This document shows positions 16,132-24,000 of a stretch of 24,510 nucleotides of DNA, piece after piece. The notes beneath the pieces were generated by a model. The model did not search any database. It saw only the letters and a program-made list of their open reading frames with translations, and was not told the DNA's origin. The DNA comes from CAYOSU01 sp964541255 (GTDB taxonomy: Bacteria > Bacillota > Clostridia > Christensenellales > CAMQZB01). Where the stretch lies: positions 1-24,510 of the forward strand of contig CAZIPL010000022.1 of NCBI GenBank assembly GCA_964541255.1, given 5' to 3'. Within the stretch, counting starts at the first letter, position 1. Every line of letters begins with the position of its first letter. Position numbers and translations under genes: made by a program.

Positions 16132-16458
16132 TTGTAATACTTATGTTTTGTTTAAGTAATAACTATTGAAGTATTATGACTTGATTGCTTTTGTTTATAA
16201 GGAGGATAAACATATTTATTTCATTTGAGATATATTCGATAAAATAAAGTTAATTAAGAAAGCCTCAGACAAATGATATGCACACCAAAAGTTTGTCACT
16301 TTCGTGTCCAACATTTGGGTTCACATTACAAATTCTATATGAAGAATAAATTTGCGGAATTATTATTAACAACTTGAATAATATATAAATAAATACAATT
16401 TATGCATAAAACAAAACTTGTTTTTTGAATATTACGAATAAATATCGGAGGATTATTC
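16132..16458. other. long AT-rich gap with orphan promoter and ribosome-binding site
   Basis: No gene is seen. A promoter-like pair TTGTTT (16148-16153) and TATTAT (16172-16177), 18 bases apart, is followed by a perfect AAGGAGG at 16199-16205. No ATG, GTG or TTG opens a frame behind it; the nearest frame would need an ATA or ATT start and stops within about 12 codons. An IS3-like inverted repeat lies at 16279-16325. The rest, up to the ylxY ribosome-binding site at 16447-16451, is very AT-rich with several possible but ambiguous promoter hexamers for ylxY. Confidence 0.5.
16279..16325. repeat. imperfect inverted repeat resembling IS3-family ends
   Basis: The left arm (16279-16299, containing ACCAAAAGTTTGTCAC) and the reverse complement of the right arm (16304-16325, containing ACCCAAATGTTGGACAC) agree at 13 of 19 aligned positions, with only 4 bases between them. 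The motif CCCAAAtGTTGGACAC recalls the terminal repeats of IS3/IS150-type elements (CCCAAAA-GTTGGACA). No transposase is present. It could be a collapsed element, a tiny MITE or a hairpin of other use. Confidence 0.4.
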
Positions 16459-17166
16459 TTGTCTTATAAAACCTTTTCAAATATTGTTTGTAATGTCTTG
16501 ATATTTCTTGCGATTTGCTTTATAATAATTCTATGCTTTTATAGTGGTGTACGGTATGCTTTTATAGATAATTCCGTCTATCCGATATCAATAGGCAATA
16601 CCTTTTCAAATAAGGTTTCCTTGATGTTTAACGTATACCAAGGATCGGAATATATCCCCGATATTCTCGATACGTTAAAAGCCTACGGATTTACCGCGAC
16701 ATTTTTTGTAGGCGGAAGCTGGGCTTTGGCAAACGAGAGTTTAATGAAAAGGATATTGTCAGAAGGACACGAAATAGGCAATCACGGCTTTACGCATAAA
16801 GATATGGCTAAATGCGATAAAGAAACAAATCTACGTGAAATCAAAAATTGCAACGACGTCGTTCTTGCGTTGACGGGATATGAAATAAAGCTATTCGCTC
16901 CGCCGTCTGGAAGTTATTCCGATATAACGCTATTATCTGCGTCTGAACTATCGATGAAAACTATTATGTGGACGCGAGATACAATCGATTGGCGAGATCA
17001 CGACGAGAATGTTATTTATTCAAGAGCAGTCAAGAATATCTCGGGCGGAGATTTGATTCTCATGCACCCTACAAAAGATACCGCAAGTGCATTGCCGCGT
17101 ATTTGCGAAGAAATTTTAAGAAGAAATCTTTCTGCCAAAACGGTTGGCGAAGTTATAGGAGAATAA
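16459..17166 (+). CDS. ylxY: membrane-anchored polysaccharide deacetylase-like protein, YlxY type
   Basis: NodB-homology protein of 235 aa with one N-terminal membrane helix (about 9-28), so the domain should face outward. The start is TTG at 16459, 7 bases after GGAGG. The metal histidines are present in GNHGFTH (His109, His113), as are WTRDTIDWRD and GDLILMHPT. Motif 1, normally TFDDGP with the catalytic and metal Asp, reads MFNVYQG (56-62), and the motif 3 Arg is Ala (FAPPSG). The position between pnp and the M16 peptidase matches B. subtilis ylxY. Classical deacetylase activity is therefore doubtful. Its stop overlaps the next start by one base (TAATG). Confidence 0.85.
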   Translation: MSYKTFSNIVCNVLIFLAICFIIILCFYSGVRYAFIDNSVYPISIGNTFSNKVSLMFNVYQGSEYIPDILDTLKAYGFTATFFVGGSWALANESLMKRILSEGHEIGNHGFTHKDMAKCDKETNLREIKNCNDVVLALTGYEIKLFAPPSGSYSDITLLSASELSMKTIMWTRDTIDWRDHDENVIYSRAVKNISGGDLILMHPTKDTASALPRICEEILRRNLSAKTVGEVIGE

Positions 17167-18425
17167 TGGAAAAGAGATTATTATTCAAAAACGGTTTAAG
17201 AGCTGTTTTGGTCCCGATTAACTGCATGTATTCCGTAGCAACGGGAATGATGATAAATGCTGGAAGCGTTTATGAAACGCCTGAAAACAACGGGATTTCG
17301 CATTTTATCGAGCATACGTTGTTTAAGGGTACTACAAAACGAAATTCTTTCGAAATATCCGACGCGATTGACTCAATAGGCGGTCAGATTAACGCATATA
17401 CATCGAAAGAGTACACGTGTTATTACACAAAAACAACCCCCGAATATCTTGATACGTCGCTCGATCTTCTTTCGGACATGCTGTTAAATTCCGTTTTCGA
17501 TAAGACGGAGCTTGACAAAGAGAGAGGCGTGGTTTTGGAAGAAATCGCTATGACGGAAGATACTCCCGACGATGTATGCTTGGAGCAGCTTTCGACGGCA
17601 TATTTTGGAAATCATACACTCGGACAAACTATATTAGGCCCTAAAGAGAATATTGAAGAGCTTAATAAGAGCGATATAGAAAAGTATATGCGTCTTAATT
17701 ATTCTCCTAATAATATCGTTATATCGATAGCGGGGCATTTCGATGCGGATAAGGCGGCGGAGTTAATCGAAAAGTATTTCGTTGACGGCAATACTAACGA
17801 ACAGATTATTCTTGAAAATTTGCCTATTCCGACACCGAATAATAGTTTTTTATATAAAGACAAGGATATCGAGCAATGTCATATGGCTTTTGCTCAAAAG
17901 GCAATCCCGTCAGACGATCCGAAATCCTATCACTATATGATTCTCAGCAATATTTTCGGTGGAACAATGACGTCGAGGCTTTTCCGTTCGATCCGCGAGG
18001 AAAAAGGTCTTGCTTATACGGTCTTTTCGTATAATTCTGCTTACAGAAATTGCGGCACCAATATTGTTTATGCGGGCGTTAATCCGAAAAACGTACTAAA
18101 AACAGCCGAAGCTATTAAAAATGAATTCGATATTTTAAGAAAAGATAAAATAACAAAAGAAGAGTTTAGAAGAGGAAAGGCTCAAACGGTCGGCGCGTAT
18201 TTGTTTTCGCAAGAAAACACCGTAAGCATAATGAACATATACGGGAAAGCAATGCTGTTTTCCGATAAACTATTCGATATGGAAAGCCGCATAAATCTTA
18301 TGAAATCGATAACCTATGAAGAGGTTTGCGATATTATCGACGATTATTGTGATGTAAGTAATGTTTCGGCATCGCTTGTTGGCAAAAACAACGTCGATAT
18401 TTTGAAAATAATTAAAGGAGAATAG
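17166..18425 (+). CDS. mlpA: M16 family zinc peptidase (MlpA/YmxG type)
   Basis: Insulinase/processing-peptidase-like protein of 419 aa. The inverted zinc motif HFIEH supplies His46, Glu49 and His50, with the third ligand Glu126 in ERGVVLEEI 76 residues after His50. The second, inactive half domain (about 190-400) contains GGTMTSRLFRSIREEKGLAY, the substrate-side Arg/Tyr motif. The ATG at 17166 overlaps the ylxY stop and follows AGGAG. The frame stays open 66 codons further upstream, but that part lies inside ylxY and reads as low-quality basic sequence. B. subtilis has the same order pnpA-ylxY-ymxG. Its substrate is unknown. Confidence 0.92.
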   Translation: MEKRLLFKNGLRAVLVPINCMYSVATGMMINAGSVYETPENNGISHFIEHTLFKGTTKRNSFEISDAIDSIGGQINAYTSKEYTCYYTKTTPEYLDTSLDLLSDMLLNSVFDKTELDKERGVVLEEIAMTEDTPDDVCLEQLSTAYFGNHTLGQTILGPKENIEELNKSDIEKYMRLNYSPNNIVISIAGHFDADKAAELIEKYFVDGNTNEQIILENLPIPTPNNSFLYKDKDIEQCHMAFAQKAIPSDDPKSYHYMILSNIFGGTMTSRLFRSIREEKGLAYTVFSYNSAYRNCGTNIVYAGVNPKNVLKTAEAIKNEFDILRKDKITKEEFRRGKAQTVGAYLFSQENTVSIMNIYGKAMLFSDKLFDMESRINLMKSITYEEVCDIIDDYCDVSNVSASLVGKNNVDILKIIKGE

Positions 18426-18428
18426 AAT

Positions 18429-18815
18429 ATGGAAAATAATACTGACAAGCTCGAGCAAATATTTGCTATGCAGAAAATGCTTGACGATGACATAAAGGCA
18501 AAAAGAGGGTTAGAGGGTAAGTATTCCGACGAAGAATGGATTCAGAAAAAGGTTCTTGCTACGATTTCCGAGCTTTCCGAGCTTTTGGACGAGGTTAATT
18601 TCAAGTGGTGGAAAAACCCAAAAGACGTAGATCCTACCCTTGTTAAAGGCGAGCTTACGGATATACTTCACTTTTTCGTTTCCATGTGTTTGTCTGCCGG
18701 AATGACTGCCGACGAGCTATATTCATACTACGTCGATAAAAACAAAGAAAACTTTGATAGGCAACTCGGAAAGAGCAAGAAACAAGGGTACAATATATTG
18801 GACACAAATAAATAA
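18429..18815 (+). CDS. dimeric all-alpha dUTP diphosphatase (dUTPase_2 family)
   Basis: Probably hydrolyses dUTP to dUMP, limiting uracil in DNA and feeding thymidylate synthesis. It is 128 aa and helical. Metal-binding motifs of the MazG/dUTPase superfamily are visible: ExxE in ISELSELLDE (Glu48, Glu51) and ExxD in KGELTDILHF (Glu75, Asp78). The tail YVDKNKENFDRQ matches the family's KNxxNxxRQ end. The usual length of this family is nearer 160, so this is a short member. AAGGAG precedes the ATG, which is 3 bases after the peptidase stop. A general MazG-like pyrophosphatase is the main alternative. Confidence 0.85.
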   Translation: MENNTDKLEQIFAMQKMLDDDIKAKRGLEGKYSDEEWIQKKVLATISELSELLDEVNFKWWKNPKDVDPTLVKGELTDILHFFVSMCLSAGMTADELYSYYVDKNKENFDRQLGKSKKQGYNILDTNK

Positions 18816-18822
18816 ATTAAGC

Positions 18823-18851
18823 TTGATATTTTCGATAAAATATTGTATAAT
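18823..18851 (+). promoter_or_regulatory. ftsK-rimO-pgsA promoter
   Basis: TTGATA (18823-18828), exactly 17 bases, then a perfect TATAAT (18846-18851). Transcription should begin near 18858, leaving a leader of about 56 bases that contains a small hairpin. Confidence 0.82.
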
Positions 18852-18862
18852 ATGCTAAACGA

Positions 18863-18882
18863 ATCGATTTTAGTTAATCGAT
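18863..18882 (+). promoter_or_regulatory. hairpin in the ftsK leader
   Basis: ATCGATT (18863-18869) and AATCGAT (18876-18882) form a perfect 7-base-pair stem with a 6-base loop, at the very 5' end of the predicted transcript. It has no U-run, so it is not a terminator. A 5'-stabilising stem or a DNA operator are both possible. Confidence 0.35.
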
Positions 18883-18913
18883 CACAATTTAAAGGTATTT
18901 AACGAGGAAGAAA

Positions 18914-21900
18914 ATGAATAAACAATTCGAACAACAGGAAGAAGTAACTAAAAGCTCGGGGCTTAAAGAAGCTTTGGCTGTTTTAATGCTTATACTTTCC
19001 GCGATAGTATTTGTCGTTTTGATTACGGGTAATGCTATTTTGGGCGATTTCGGAACTGCATTTTCGAATGTTCTTTTAGGAATATTCGGATTTTCTTCAT
19101 ATGTATTTTCGGCGGCGTTTCTTGTTTCGAGCATAATGATGCTTTTCGTAAACAAGTCTAAAACCAGAAACGTATTGATATTTTCTCTTTCGCTTTTGAT
19201 TTTTTCCGCAATGATCGCTCTTGAAGTTTGGACTTCGAACAGTATATTGATTAAAGCGCAAGGTTTTACTTTTTCCGAATTTATCGATCATACATATAAT
19301 CTCAACGGCCTTGGATATAAAGGATCGTCTGCCGGCGGCGTTATAATGTCTGCGATAATCTATTTTCCCGTAAAGCTTTTGACCGTTGGAGGAGCTTACG
19401 CTCTTGCCGCGGTGATTTTCGTAGGCGGAGCTTTCGGCGTTGCTTCGGAAATAAGAAAAAACATGGTCGGAAAGAGCAATAAGTTTCCTAAAAATCGTAA
19501 CAAACGTTCTGACAATCATTCAAGAAATATCGTAAACGAAACTTATCGCGCAAACAAGGTTAATCTAGGCGATAGGCTTTCGGACCTTCCTTATCAAAAA
19601 ACGGTAATGACGGATTTCGGAGGAAATAATCTTTTCAATCAAAACGTCGGATATTATAATGGTCCTCAACAGAATTATGAAGAGGATTATTATCAGCAGC
19701 AAAAGCCCGATGCGAGAAGCATTTTATATCCCGATAGAAACGCGCAGGCAAACAACAACGTTCAGAATCTCGAAAACGATAAGTTAGGAATCAATCAAGG
19801 ATATAACAGTTTTAGCAATTATAATAATTTCAACGCTCCAAGTAACGATTCTGAAAGCATTTTCGATAACAGTTCGAATCAAAATAACAACAGATTGTTT
19901 ATTTTCAATCCTTCGAAAGATAATCAACTTAAAGAAAAGTCAAGAAAAGAGGTCAGAGAAGATAAGCAAAGAAAGGCTAAAGACCTTTTATATCCGTCTA
20001 AAGAAGAAAATGACGGCGGATTTGAGATTAACAGCTATAACCGTCCGAAAGATTTGTCGAGAAATCGCAACGAAGAAAAGCGTATTACAAACGAATCTCT
20101 TGACGACGTGTTCAATAAAAACTTCGGCAAAGCGGATAGATCTATATCTTCCGACGATTATTCCGAAAGACGTATCGATTTAATAAATAAACCGTCTAAC
20201 GAAAATATATCCGATAATATCATCGGAAACGTTTCGGATGATTTCAGAACAAAACGACTCAGATCTTTTGAAGACGAACAGCCTATCGAGAGACGTCGCG
20301 ACGATTATTACGATAATTCCTATAAAAACGAAGTGTCGTATAACAACGACGAAACGGAAGAGATTATACCCGAAGAAAAGGTCGAAAAAACGTCTAAAAA
20401 ACCTGTCGATAACTCGGATGACGGATTCAGAATCATTAAGCCTAAGACTATGCCTAAGATATTTACTTTGGCAGACGTCCAAAAAGACGAGGATAAAAAA
20501 CCTGAGGAATCCGTTAATGAAGCCAAAGACGAAAAAATCTCGATAACGACTCCCAAGGAAGGTCCTCACTATACAAGAGAAGACTACGAGAATAACACGA
20601 AAGAGTTTAAGGAACTTTTGTCTTCAGGCAAAATTCATGCCGCAGAAATCGATATTTCCGCAATACAGGATTACGATTACAACAAAACAATGCCGAAAGA
20701 CCCTTCCAAAATAAAGATCTTGACATCTATAGATCAAGTCGGAGGAGTTAAAAAGAAAGAAGAGTTTAAGAATTCATTTGAGCTTATGGATATGCTTAAA
20801 GGCGTAAGCGATAGTTCAAATAAATCAGAAATAACTCCTATTCACAACAGCGATTCTAACGATCTTGACGGGATACTCGGCGACATCAATCTCGATAACG
20901 ATTACGAAAGAAGCGACGCTAACGAAATAATGAGTGACGAGCGTTATTATCACGAAGATAATTATTCAAATGCCGACATTCACGAAGAACGCGAGCTTAA
21001 AGATTTTGTTTTGACAAATAAGAAAGAGGAATCGGATCTTACAAACGCATATAACGATCCCGAATCTCATTTGACGACAAGTAATGATTACTATCAGCTT
21101 AAAGAGCCGAAAGAAATTAAAACCACAACGGGGACAACCGCTTCGCAAATCCCTATAATTGCCAAAGCTGAACAGCCCAAAAACGTTTCTAACAATGAAA
21201 AACCATATGTTAGAGTTCCGTATAAGCATCCTCCAATCGAGTTTCTTGCGTCGTCAAGTCAAGTTTCCGACGATAATTCTGCTGAAATCGAAGAAAAATC
21301 CAGAAAACTCGAAAAGATATTGGCGAGTTTCGATATCGGCGCAAGAGTAGTCGATACAGTTGTCGGACCAGTTGTTACAAGATATGAGCTTGAAATAGAG
21401 GAAGGAACTTCAGTTAAGCGCGTTGAGCAGTATTCAAAAGACATAACGATGGGGCTTGAATCTCCCTCCGAAGTTATTATTCAAGCACCGATCCCGGGCA
21501 AAAACCGTTTCGGCGTTGAAGTGCCGAATAGAAAACGCACTAAGGTTATGATGAGGGATCTCGTCGAATCAGAGATATTCAAAAATCATAAATCGAGCGT
21601 GGTATTTGCTCTCGGAAAAGACGTTGCAGGCAAAATGATGTATTGCGACATCAAGAAAATGCCACATCTTTTGGTTGCTGGTTCAACGGGAACTGGTAAG
21701 AGCGTTTGCTTGAACACTATTTTAATAAGCATACTTTATCATTCTTCGCCTGAAGACGTAAGAATTATTTTGGTTGACCCCAAGCGTGTTGAGTTTAATA
21801 TTTACGCAGGTCTTCCGCATCTTCTTATCAACGAGCTTATCAATGACTCTGCAAAGGCTATTTCGGCGCTTGATTGGGCAATAGCCGAAATGGAAAGACG

Positions 21901-22681
21901 TTTCACGCTTTTCCAGCAAGCTCGTGCAAGAGATCTCGATTCTTATAACGAAACGCTTGATTTGAACGTTCAGAAAAAGCTTCCTCGAATAGTTATTATT
22001 GTAGACGAGGTTGCCGATCTTATGAGCGATAACAAGAGAGAGCTCGAAGACAGAATTAAACGTCTTGCAGCGAAAGCAAGAGCCGCTGGAATTCATTTGG
22101 TTTTAGCTACGCAAAGACCGTCTGTCGACGTTATTACGGGAGTTATTAAAGCCAACTTGCCGTCTCGAATTGCATTGAAAGTAGCAAACGGCATCGACAG
22201 CAAAACGATTCTTGACGAAACGGGTGCTGAAAAACTTTTAGGATATGGCGATATGTTCTATAAGCCTCTTGATTTCCCGGATAAGGTCAGAGTTCAAGGC
22301 TGTCTTGTCGAAACGGACGAAGTCGTCAATATAGTCAATTATGTTATAGAGAATAACCCTGCAGACTTTGACGAAGATGCCGCTAAAGCAATAAATGCAC
22401 CGAAAAATCAGCCTGAAGAAGATTTTGAAGATACCTCAAGCTCGCCGATAGATCCGAGACAAGACGAATACTTGAAAGATTTTGTCAGAATGGCTATCGA
22501 AAAGAAGCAAATATCGGTATCAATGGTTCAAAGGTCAAAATCTATCGGATATGCAAGAGCGGGAAGATATGTAGATTTAATGGAAAAGCTCGGATATATA
22601 TCCTCGTTTAACGGTTCAAAACCCAGAGAAGTATATATAACTCCCGAACAATTTGAGAAAGACTTTGGAGAAGAATTTTAA
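18914..22681 (+). CDS. ftsK: DNA translocase FtsK/SpoIIIE
   Basis: Septum-anchored ATPase that pumps double-stranded DNA during division or sporulation. Four or five membrane helices lie at about 20-180. A disordered linker follows (about 185-790) that is very rich in Asn, Asp, Glu, Lys and Tyr. The motor begins near 795 with DIGARVVDTVVGPVVTRYEL; Walker A GSTGTGKS has Lys929 and Walker B IVDEVADLM has Asp1031 and Glu1032. The winged-helix gamma domain (about 1182-1250) has QRSKSIGYARAGRYVDLMEK for reading oriented sequences. The length of 1255 aa exceeds B. subtilis SpoIIIE (about 790) because of the linker. GAGGAA precedes the ATG; the TAA shares a base with rimO. Confidence 0.96.
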   Translation: MNKQFEQQEEVTKSSGLKEALAVLMLILSAIVFVVLITGNAILGDFGTAFSNVLLGIFGFSSYVFSAAFLVSSIMMLFVNKSKTRNVLIFSLSLLIFSAMIALEVWTSNSILIKAQGFTFSEFIDHTYNLNGLGYKGSSAGGVIMSAIIYFPVKLLTVGGAYALAAVIFVGGAFGVASEIRKNMVGKSNKFPKNRNKRSDNHSRNIVNETYRANKVNLGDRLSDLPYQKTVMTDFGGNNLFNQNVGYYNGPQQNYEEDYYQQQKPDARSILYPDRNAQANNNVQNLENDKLGINQGYNSFSNYNNFNAPSNDSESIFDNSSNQNNNRLFIFNPSKDNQLKEKSRKEVREDKQRKAKDLLYPSKEENDGGFEINSYNRPKDLSRNRNEEKRITNESLDDVFNKNFGKADRSISSDDYSERRIDLINKPSNENISDNIIGNVSDDFRTKRLRSFEDEQPIERRRDDYYDNSYKNEVSYNNDETEEIIPEEKVEKTSKKPVDNSDDGFRIIKPKTMPKIFTLADVQKDEDKKPEESVNEAKDEKISITTPKEGPHYTREDYENNTKEFKELLSSGKIHAAEIDISAIQDYDYNKTMPKDPSKIKILTSIDQVGGVKKKEEFKNSFELMDMLKGVSDSSNKSEITPIHNSDSNDLDGILGDINLDNDYERSDANEIMSDERYYHEDNYSNADIHEERELKDFVLTNKKEESDLTNAYNDPESHLTTSNDYYQLKEPKEIKTTTGTTASQIPIIAKAEQPKNVSNNEKPYVRVPYKHPPIEFLASSSQVSDDNSAEIEEKSRKLEKILASFDIGARVVDTVVGPVVTRYELEIEEGTSVKRVEQYSKDITMGLESPSEVIIQAPIPGKNRFGVEVPNRKRTKVMMRDLVESEIFKNHKSSVVFALGKDVAGKMMYCDIKKMPHLLVAGSTGTGKSVCLNTILISILYHSSPEDVRIILVDPKRVEFNIYAGLPHLLINELINDSAKAISALDWAIAEMERRFTLFQQARARDLDSYNETLDLNVQKKLPRIVIIVDEVADLMSDNKRELEDRIKRLAAKARAAGIHLVLATQRPSVDVITGVIKANLPSRIALKVANGIDSKTILDETGAEKLLGYGDMFYKPLDFPDKVRVQGCLVETDEVVNIVNYVIENNPADFDEDAAKAINAPKNQPEEDFEDTSSSPIDPRQDEYLKDFVRMAIEKKQISVSMVQRSKSIGYARAGRYVDLMEKLGYISSFNGSKPREVYITPEQFEKDFGEEF

Positions 22682-24000
22682 TGAAAGTAGGTTTGATTTC
22701 ATTAGGTTGCGATAAAAACCGTTGCGATTCGGAGGTTATGCTGTCTTACCTTGTAAAAGGTGATTTCGAATTAACCAACGACGAAACGGAAGCTGACGTT
22801 ATTATCGTGAATACTTGTGCGTTTATCGAAAGCGCAAGAGAGGAATCGATAAATACGATTTTGGAAATCGCACAACTTAAAAACAACGGGACGCTGAAAA
22901 AGCTTATTGTTACGGGGTGCTTGTCTCAAAAATACGTCAACGACATATTCGAAGATTTGCCCGAAGTAGATGCTTTTTTAGGAGTAAGAGATTATCCTTT
23001 GATTTGCGACGTAATACATAAGCTTTTCGAAGAGGATAAACGAATAAATGCCGTAAACACTTGCTATAGAGTTTCTTCTTATCAAAGATATTTGACTACA
23101 CCGTTCAATTATGCATATTTAATGATTGCAGACGGATGCAATAACCATTGTACATATTGCACGATTCCTCAAATAAGAGGGAAATATACGTCTAAACCTA
23201 TAGAACAGGTAATAGAAGAAGCGTCTATGCTTGCTGCAGAAGACGTTAAAGAGATTATTCTCGTTGCACAAGACGTAACGTCTTACGGAATTGACCTATA
23301 CGGCGAACTATTGCTTCCTAAGCTTATAGATAAAATCTCCGCAATCGAAGGCGTCGAGCAAATTCGATTATTGTATTGTTATCCAGAAAAGGTTACAGAC
23401 GAGCTTATTTCTACGATAAAAAACAATCCTCGAGTCGTAAAGTATATCGATATACCTTTGCAACATGCGTCGGATTCGGTTTTGAAGAGAATGGGAAGAC
23501 TCGGCACGTATAACGAATACTTGACGCTTTTTAATAAACTCAAATCCGAAATTCCGGAGATTGCGATTAGATCTACCGTTATGGTAGGTTTTCCCGGAGA
23601 AACCGATGAAGACTTTGATAATTTGGTTAAGTTTATTCGTGAGGTTAAGCCCGTAAATTGCGGCGCTTTCATGTATTCCGACGAAGAAGACTCACCTTCT
23701 TTCAAACTAAAGAACAAAGTGCCCGAAAAAATCAAGAAAGCTCGTTATAAAAAACTTCTCGACGTATTAGCCGAGGTGTCTTATGAAGCAAAATCGGAAT
23801 TGGTAGGAAAAACATTACCCGTTGTTTATGAGGATATCGATTACGATAACGGCAGATTTATCGGCAGAAGCTATATTTCGGCACCCGAAATCGACAGCTT
23901 GGTATATTTCACAAGCGATACGCCCGTAGAATTCGGCGAAACCGTTAACGTATATATCGATAGAATCGAAAACGACGATTTAGTAGGAGTCAGACAATGA
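22681..24000 (+). CDS. rimO: ribosomal protein S12 methylthiotransferase RimO
   Basis: Adds a methylthio group to a conserved aspartate of ribosomal protein S12 using two 4Fe-4S clusters. It is 439 aa. The N-terminal MTTase domain has Cys10 (SLGCDKNRCDSE), Cys46 (VNTCAFIE) and Cys80 (VTGCLSQ). The radical SAM motif is DGCNNHCTYC (Cys153, Cys157, Cys160), followed by TIPQIRGKY. A C-terminal TRAM domain spans about 375-437. The LGCDKN and DGCNNHCTYC forms indicate RimO rather than the tRNA enzyme MiaB. It shares one base with the ftsK stop and overlaps pgsA by ATGA, so the three genes look translationally linked. Confidence 0.96.
   Translation: MKVGLISLGCDKNRCDSEVMLSYLVKGDFELTNDETEADVIIVNTCAFIESAREESINTILEIAQLKNNGTLKKLIVTGCLSQKYVNDIFEDLPEVDAFLGVRDYPLICDVIHKLFEEDKRINAVNTCYRVSSYQRYLTTPFNYAYLMIADGCNNHCTYCTIPQIRGKYTSKPIEQVIEEASMLAAEDVKEIILVAQDVTSYGIDLYGELLLPKLIDKISAIEGVEQIRLLYCYPEKVTDELISTIKNNPRVVKYIDIPLQHASDSVLKRMGRLGTYNEYLTLFNKLKSEIPEIAIRSTVMVGFPGETDEDFDNLVKFIREVKPVNCGAFMYSDEEDSPSFKLKNKVPEKIKKARYKKLLDVLAEVSYEAKSELVGKTLPVVYEDIDYDNGRFIGRSYISAPEIDSLVYFTSDTPVEFGETVNVYIDRIENDDLVGVRQ

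Noticed and set aside
16968..17165. 66-residue N-terminal extension of the M16 peptidase
   Set aside because: It lies inside ylxY in another frame, reads as basic low-quality sequence and has no start signal; the coupled ATG at 17166 fits the family.
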